Assembly (NCBI GenBank): GCA_014896635.1
Contig: JADBKA010000234.1
Coordinates: forward strand, 1 to 7,433
From: Ktedonobacteraceae bacterium
Lineage (GTDB): Bacteria > Chloroflexota > Ktedonobacteria > Ktedonobacterales > Ktedonobacteraceae
Direction: 5' to 3'
DNA: 7,433 nucleotides
The notes under the pieces are model-generated. The model was given only the letters and a program-made list of their open reading frames with translations, was not told the DNA's origin and did not search any database. Shown one piece after another: positions 5,460 to 7,433 of this stretch. Within the stretch, counting starts at the first letter, position 1, and the number at the start of each line of letters is the position of its first letter. A program made the translations under genes and the position numbers.

Positions 5460-6572
5460 TCACGTTCCCCACAGGAGCGCTGTCGCCCCCCAGGTGAAGC
5501 CCAGGCCCGCACTTGCCAGGATCACCAGATCGCCGGAGTGCAGGCGTCCCTGCTGGTGCGCCAGTTCCAGGGCCAGCACCTGGTCAGGCGCCCCGATATG
5601 GCCGTAATGCGATAAATAGAGTGATTGCTCCTCTGTCAGACCTAGCATAGAGAGTATACGCCAATGCATGGACGGTTTCATGTGGTTAATTGCCAGAAAA
5701 GCGATCTCTTCCGTTGTGTATCCACTGCACTCCACAGCTTCGCGTACAACCCGTACGAATCGCTGTTCGGAGATACCATCGAGGCCGTCTTTAAGCTTCT
5801 GCGGGTTGTCTACATGGAACGTGTGCTGCTGGCGGTCCAGCGTCTCGTGAGAAGCTGGCAGAAACGTTCCCCCGGCGGGAATGACCACTTCATTGGCAAG
5901 TGAGCCATCGGTGATGAACGAGGACTCCAGCAAACGGTTGGCCGGGTAATCGCGTTGCAACACCATCGCGCTGCCGCCGTCTGACAGGTTGAAGAGGAAA
6001 CGTGTCGAGTGATCACGGAAATTGATCAGGTCGGCGGTGCGGTGGCCGCCGCAGATCAACACCGTACGCAGACGTGAATCGGCAGTCATAAGATCGCGCG
6101 CGACCTTTAGCGCCAGCACATTCGTTGTGCAGAGCGCCACCAGCTCGAAGGCATAGGCGCTCTTTGCTCCAAGCAAATACTGAATACGATTGGCGGCAGA
6201 CCAGACGTAAAAATCTTTGTGCATGCTGCCCGAATACAGGATCAGATCGAGACTATCAGCGTCAATGTGCGCACGCTCCAGCGCCAGTGTCGCTGCGCGT
6301 AGTGCCATTGTTGAGGTAAGATCATCAGGTCCTGCCCGCCGCTTCTCCCAGATCCCCAGCTTATGACGGACGATTTCTTCCTCAATGCCGGACTGGGCAG
6401 CGATATAGGCCGCATCCTGTACTTGAGCGGGCAGGTAAGTACCCCAGGAGACAAGCCCGATAGCTGGCCGCGAACCCTCTTGCCGGGCAACCTGCTCTTG
6501 ATGCTCCTGCCGAGCAGGCGTCTCTGCTATCTCTCTGCCTGAACTCTGCCTCTGGCTTTCTTGTGGCACCAA
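5460..6572 (-). CDS. 3-oxoacyl-ACP synthase III-like (thiolase-fold) condensing enzyme
   Basis: A complete 370-residue KASIII/HMG-CoA-synthase-like protein that should catalyse acyl transfer and Claisen condensation on CoA or ACP thioesters. The thiolase fold is seen from about residue 37 (AIGLVSWGTYLP). The nucleophile is Cys148 in AFELVALCTTN, and the first catalytic His is His297 in INHMKPSMHW. The position of FabH's catalytic Asn (YGN) is His325 in HYGHIGAPDQ. The C-terminal SAGLGFTWGATALLW is typical of the fold. I recall the KD-YVWSAANRIQ and YGHIG-DQ patterns from a distinct bacterial KASIII-like subfamily, separate from housekeeping FabH, so no fabH symbol is given. The start is TTG at 6572, supported by AAGGGGG 7 nt upstream. 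About 36 Gln/Glu/Arg-rich N-terminal residues precede the fold. It is the first gene of the leftward set and divergent from a TetR regulator. Confidence 0.9.
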   Translation of the reverse strand: MVPQESQRQSSGREIAETPARQEHQEQVARQEGSRPAIGLVSWGTYLPAQVQDAAYIAAQSGIEEEIVRHKLGIWEKRRAGPDDLTSTMALRAATLALERAHIDADSLDLILYSGSMHKDFYVWSAANRIQYLLGAKSAYAFELVALCTTNVLALKVARDLMTADSRLRTVLICGGHRTADLINFRDHSTRFLFNLSDGGSAMVLQRDYPANRLLESSFITDGSLANEVVIPAGGTFLPASHETLDRQQHTFHVDNPQKLKDGLDGISEQRFVRVVREAVECSGYTTEEIAFLAINHMKPSMHWRILSMLGLTEEQSLYLSHYGHIGAPDQVLALELAHQQGRLHSGDLVILASAGLGFTWGATALLWGT

Positions 6573-6579
6573 CCGTACA

Positions 6580-6586
6580 CCCCCTT
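6580..6586 (-). promoter_or_regulatory. Ribosome binding site for the TTG start of the KASIII-like gene
   Basis: On the - strand AAGGGGG, continuing as AAGGGGGTG (eight of nine matches to AAGGAGGTG), lies 7 nt before the TTG at 6572. This is the strongest site in the region and is the reason for accepting the TTG and the N-terminal extension. Confidence 0.7.
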
Positions 6587-6596
6587 GTGATATAAT

Positions 6597-6612
6597 ATGA
6601 CAGGTGAGTCAT
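6597..6612. promoter_or_regulatory. Palindromic candidate TetR operator
   Basis: ATGAC (6597-6601), a 6-nt spacer, and GTCAT (6608-6612) form a perfect dyad. A second nested pair is ATATGA (6595-6600) with TCATAT (6616-6621). The site lies just downstream of the predicted start point of the leftward KASIII promoter and next to a rightward extended -10 (TGATATAAT, 6588-6596). That position suits repression, and TetR-family regulators commonly bind 14-20 bp dyads next to their own divergent genes. Confidence 0.5.
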
Positions 6613-6621
6613 CTATCATAT

Positions 6622-6650
6622 ACTGTACCTGCTCATCTGCTGAAAGTCAA
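6622..6650 (-). promoter_or_regulatory. Candidate promoter for the KASIII-like gene
   Basis: On the - strand TTGACT (6645-6650, five of six) is followed after exactly 17 nt by TACAGT (6622-6627, four of six). The start point would be near 6615, with a leader of about 43 nt that contains the ATGAC-N6-GTCAT dyad. Confidence 0.5.
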
Positions 6651-6660
6651 GAGAGCGGAA

Positions 6661-6689
6661 TAGACAGCGTGGAAGGTTTGTGCGATTAT
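6661..6689 (+). promoter_or_regulatory. Candidate promoter for the TetR-family gene
   Basis: TAGACA (6661-6666, five of six) and GATTAT (6684-6689, four of six) are 17 nt apart, and the -10 is preceded by TGC, an extended -10 feature. Transcription would start near 6696, about 37 nt before the ATG at 6733. This also argues against an in-frame upstream ATG at 6694. An alternative, more upstream rightward element is the extended -10 TGATATAAT at 6588-6596. Confidence 0.45.
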
Positions 6690-6732
6690 TGTTATGAGCA
6701 GGAAGTATGACATCGGGGGGAGCGAAAAGCGC

Positions 6733-7433
6733 ATGCACGATCATCTATCTTCATTGTCGAATGACGAAATCCAGAAGCGCACCGGCGATGAAACTGAAAA
6801 GCAGACCGCTTCCAGAAATAATAGCGCTTCCGCGCCAGTGACTGCCAGAGGAGAAGCTACCAGACAGCGTATTCTTGATGCAGCAGAGGAAGTTTTCGGC
6901 GAATCAGGTTACTACGAAGCGAGTGTTTCAGAGATTACGAGAAGGGCAGGCGTGGCGCAGGGAACGTTCTACATCTACTTTCCGAGCAAGCGAGAAATCT
7001 TTGTTGAACTGATAGAAGAGCTGGGAAGACACCTGCGTGCTGCGACGCGCAATGCGATGGCCGGCGCGTCAGACCGTCTGGAAGCTGAACGGCGCGGCTT
7101 TGCCGCATTCTTCGATTTCGCCGCAAAACACCGGCGCATTTATAATATCGTGCAGGAAGCGGAGCGTGTGGTGCCGGAAGCTGCACGAGCCTATTATCTC
7201 GCCATCAGCCGGGGCTATGCACGCGATTTACGGGCTGCGATGGAGGCCGGCATGATCAGAGAGATGCCCTCGCCTGAGGCAATAGCGTATGCCCTGATGG
7301 GCATTGGTCATTTTGTGGCGCTGCGCTGGCTGATCTGGTCGCAGGACCAGCAGGATCAACAAGGACAGGAAGGGCAAGAGGCGGTTCCCACTCTGCCACC
7401 TGAAGTGTTCGAGACAGTGGTGGATTTCATCAC
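6733..7433 (+). CDS. TetR/AcrR-family transcriptional regulator (3' end outside window)
   Basis: The frame is open from the ATG at 6733 to the window end (233 residues visible), with no stop codon. The TetR DNA-binding domain is at about residues 43-92: TRQRILDAAEEVFGESGYYEASVSEI, then the helix-turn-helix ITRRAGVAQGTFYIYFPSKREIF. The ligand-binding helices follow (FFDFAAKHRRIYNIVQEAE, ARAYYLAISRGYARDL, ALMGIGHFVALRWLIW). The final visible stretch PPEVFETVVDFI resembles the last helix of the family, so only a few residues are probably missing. The start has GGGGGGAG (6715-6722) 10 nt upstream. An in-frame ATG at 6694 lacks a site at usable distance. Two oddities are a 40-residue polar N-terminal tail before the domain and a Gln-rich insert at residues 204-216. 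Being divergent from the KASIII-like gene with a dyad between them, it likely regulates that gene set and itself. The ligand is unknown, though an acyl-CoA is a reasonable guess. Confidence 0.9.
   Translation, partial: MHDHLSSLSNDEIQKRTGDETEKQTASRNNSASAPVTARGEATRQRILDAAEEVFGESGYYEASVSEITRRAGVAQGTFYIYFPSKREIFVELIEELGRHLRAATRNAMAGASDRLEAERRGFAAFFDFAAKHRRIYNIVQEAERVVPEAARAYYLAISRGYARDLRAAMEAGMIREMPSPEAIAYALMGIGHFVALRWLIWSQDQQDQQGQEGQEAVPTLPPEVFETVVDFI
7342..7380 (+). repeat. Imperfect CAG/CAA/GGA-type repeat encoding a Gln-rich insert
   Basis: This 39-nt purine-rich tract encodes QDQQDQQGQEGQE (residues 204-216 of the TetR-family protein), between the last core helix and the C-terminal helix. 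It looks like a slippage-expanded linker and stays in frame. Confidence 0.5.

Noticed and set aside
2596..6572. Assignment as a canonical OleABCD olefin operon
   Set aside because: The hydrolase nucleophile is Ser in AWSLG, whereas OleB uses Asp; the SDR is a short 3-hydroxybutyrate dehydrogenase on the other strand and far away; the gene order and spacing also differ. It is kept only as an analogy.
6694..6732. ATG at 6694 as the start of the TetR-family gene
   Set aside because: The nearest purine-rich site is about 17 nt away, and the predicted transcript start is almost on this codon. The ATG at 6733 has a better-placed GGGGGGAG.
1..7433. Searched by eye for tRNA or rRNA genes, insertion sequences, terminal inverted repeats, CRISPR arrays and phage attachment sites
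   Set aside because: None was found; nearly all of the window is accounted for by the listed genes and short intergenic sites.

Overview
The window is bacterial chromosomal DNA of moderate-to-high GC with densely packed genes. Strong Shine-Dalgarno sites (AAGGAG types), TTG use as a start and rho-independent terminators are all visible. The short XRE regulator with an acidic tail and the two small unknown proteins remind me of Ktedonobacteria (Chloroflexota). This is an impression from protein style, not a demonstrated assignment; a Bacillota-like source is the main alternative.

Layout. (1) Positions 1-1406, + strand: the 3' part of a LivF-type ABC-transporter ATPase, then a complete 3-hydroxybutyrate dehydrogenase, closed by a clear terminator. 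(2) Positions 1479-2535, an accessory island: a small XRE/Cro-type regulator on the - strand, divergent from a compact + strand unit of two small proteins I do not recognise. That unit has its own candidate promoter, good ribosome binding sites and a bidirectional terminator. (3) Positions 2596-6572, - strand, transcribed right to left: a KASIII/thiolase-fold synthase, an AMP-forming acyl-CoA ligase and a serine alpha/beta hydrolase. The gaps are about 150 and 120 nt, so they form either a loose operon or adjacent units. (4) Positions 6573-7433: a divergent control region followed by a TetR-family regulator on the + strand, cut by the window end.

How the genes may work together. The ligase could activate a carboxylic acid as its CoA thioester, the KASIII-like enzyme could condense or transfer acyl groups, and the hydrolase could cleave an ester or thioester. 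The TetR protein is the obvious candidate acyl-CoA or ligand-responsive regulator. A perfect inverted repeat (ATGAC-N6-GTCAT) lies between the predicted start points of the divergent genes, where a repressor could act. 3-Hydroxybutyrate dehydrogenase and a LivF-type transporter nearby fit a neighbourhood for uptake and use of short-chain or branched acids. The substrates are not readable from the sequence.

No RNA genes, insertion sequences, CRISPR arrays or origins were seen. No gene-free stretch exceeds 300 bases. The longest gaps are about 190 nt (1722-1908), 160 nt (6573-6732) and 147 nt (5313-5459), and the sites found in them are listed.
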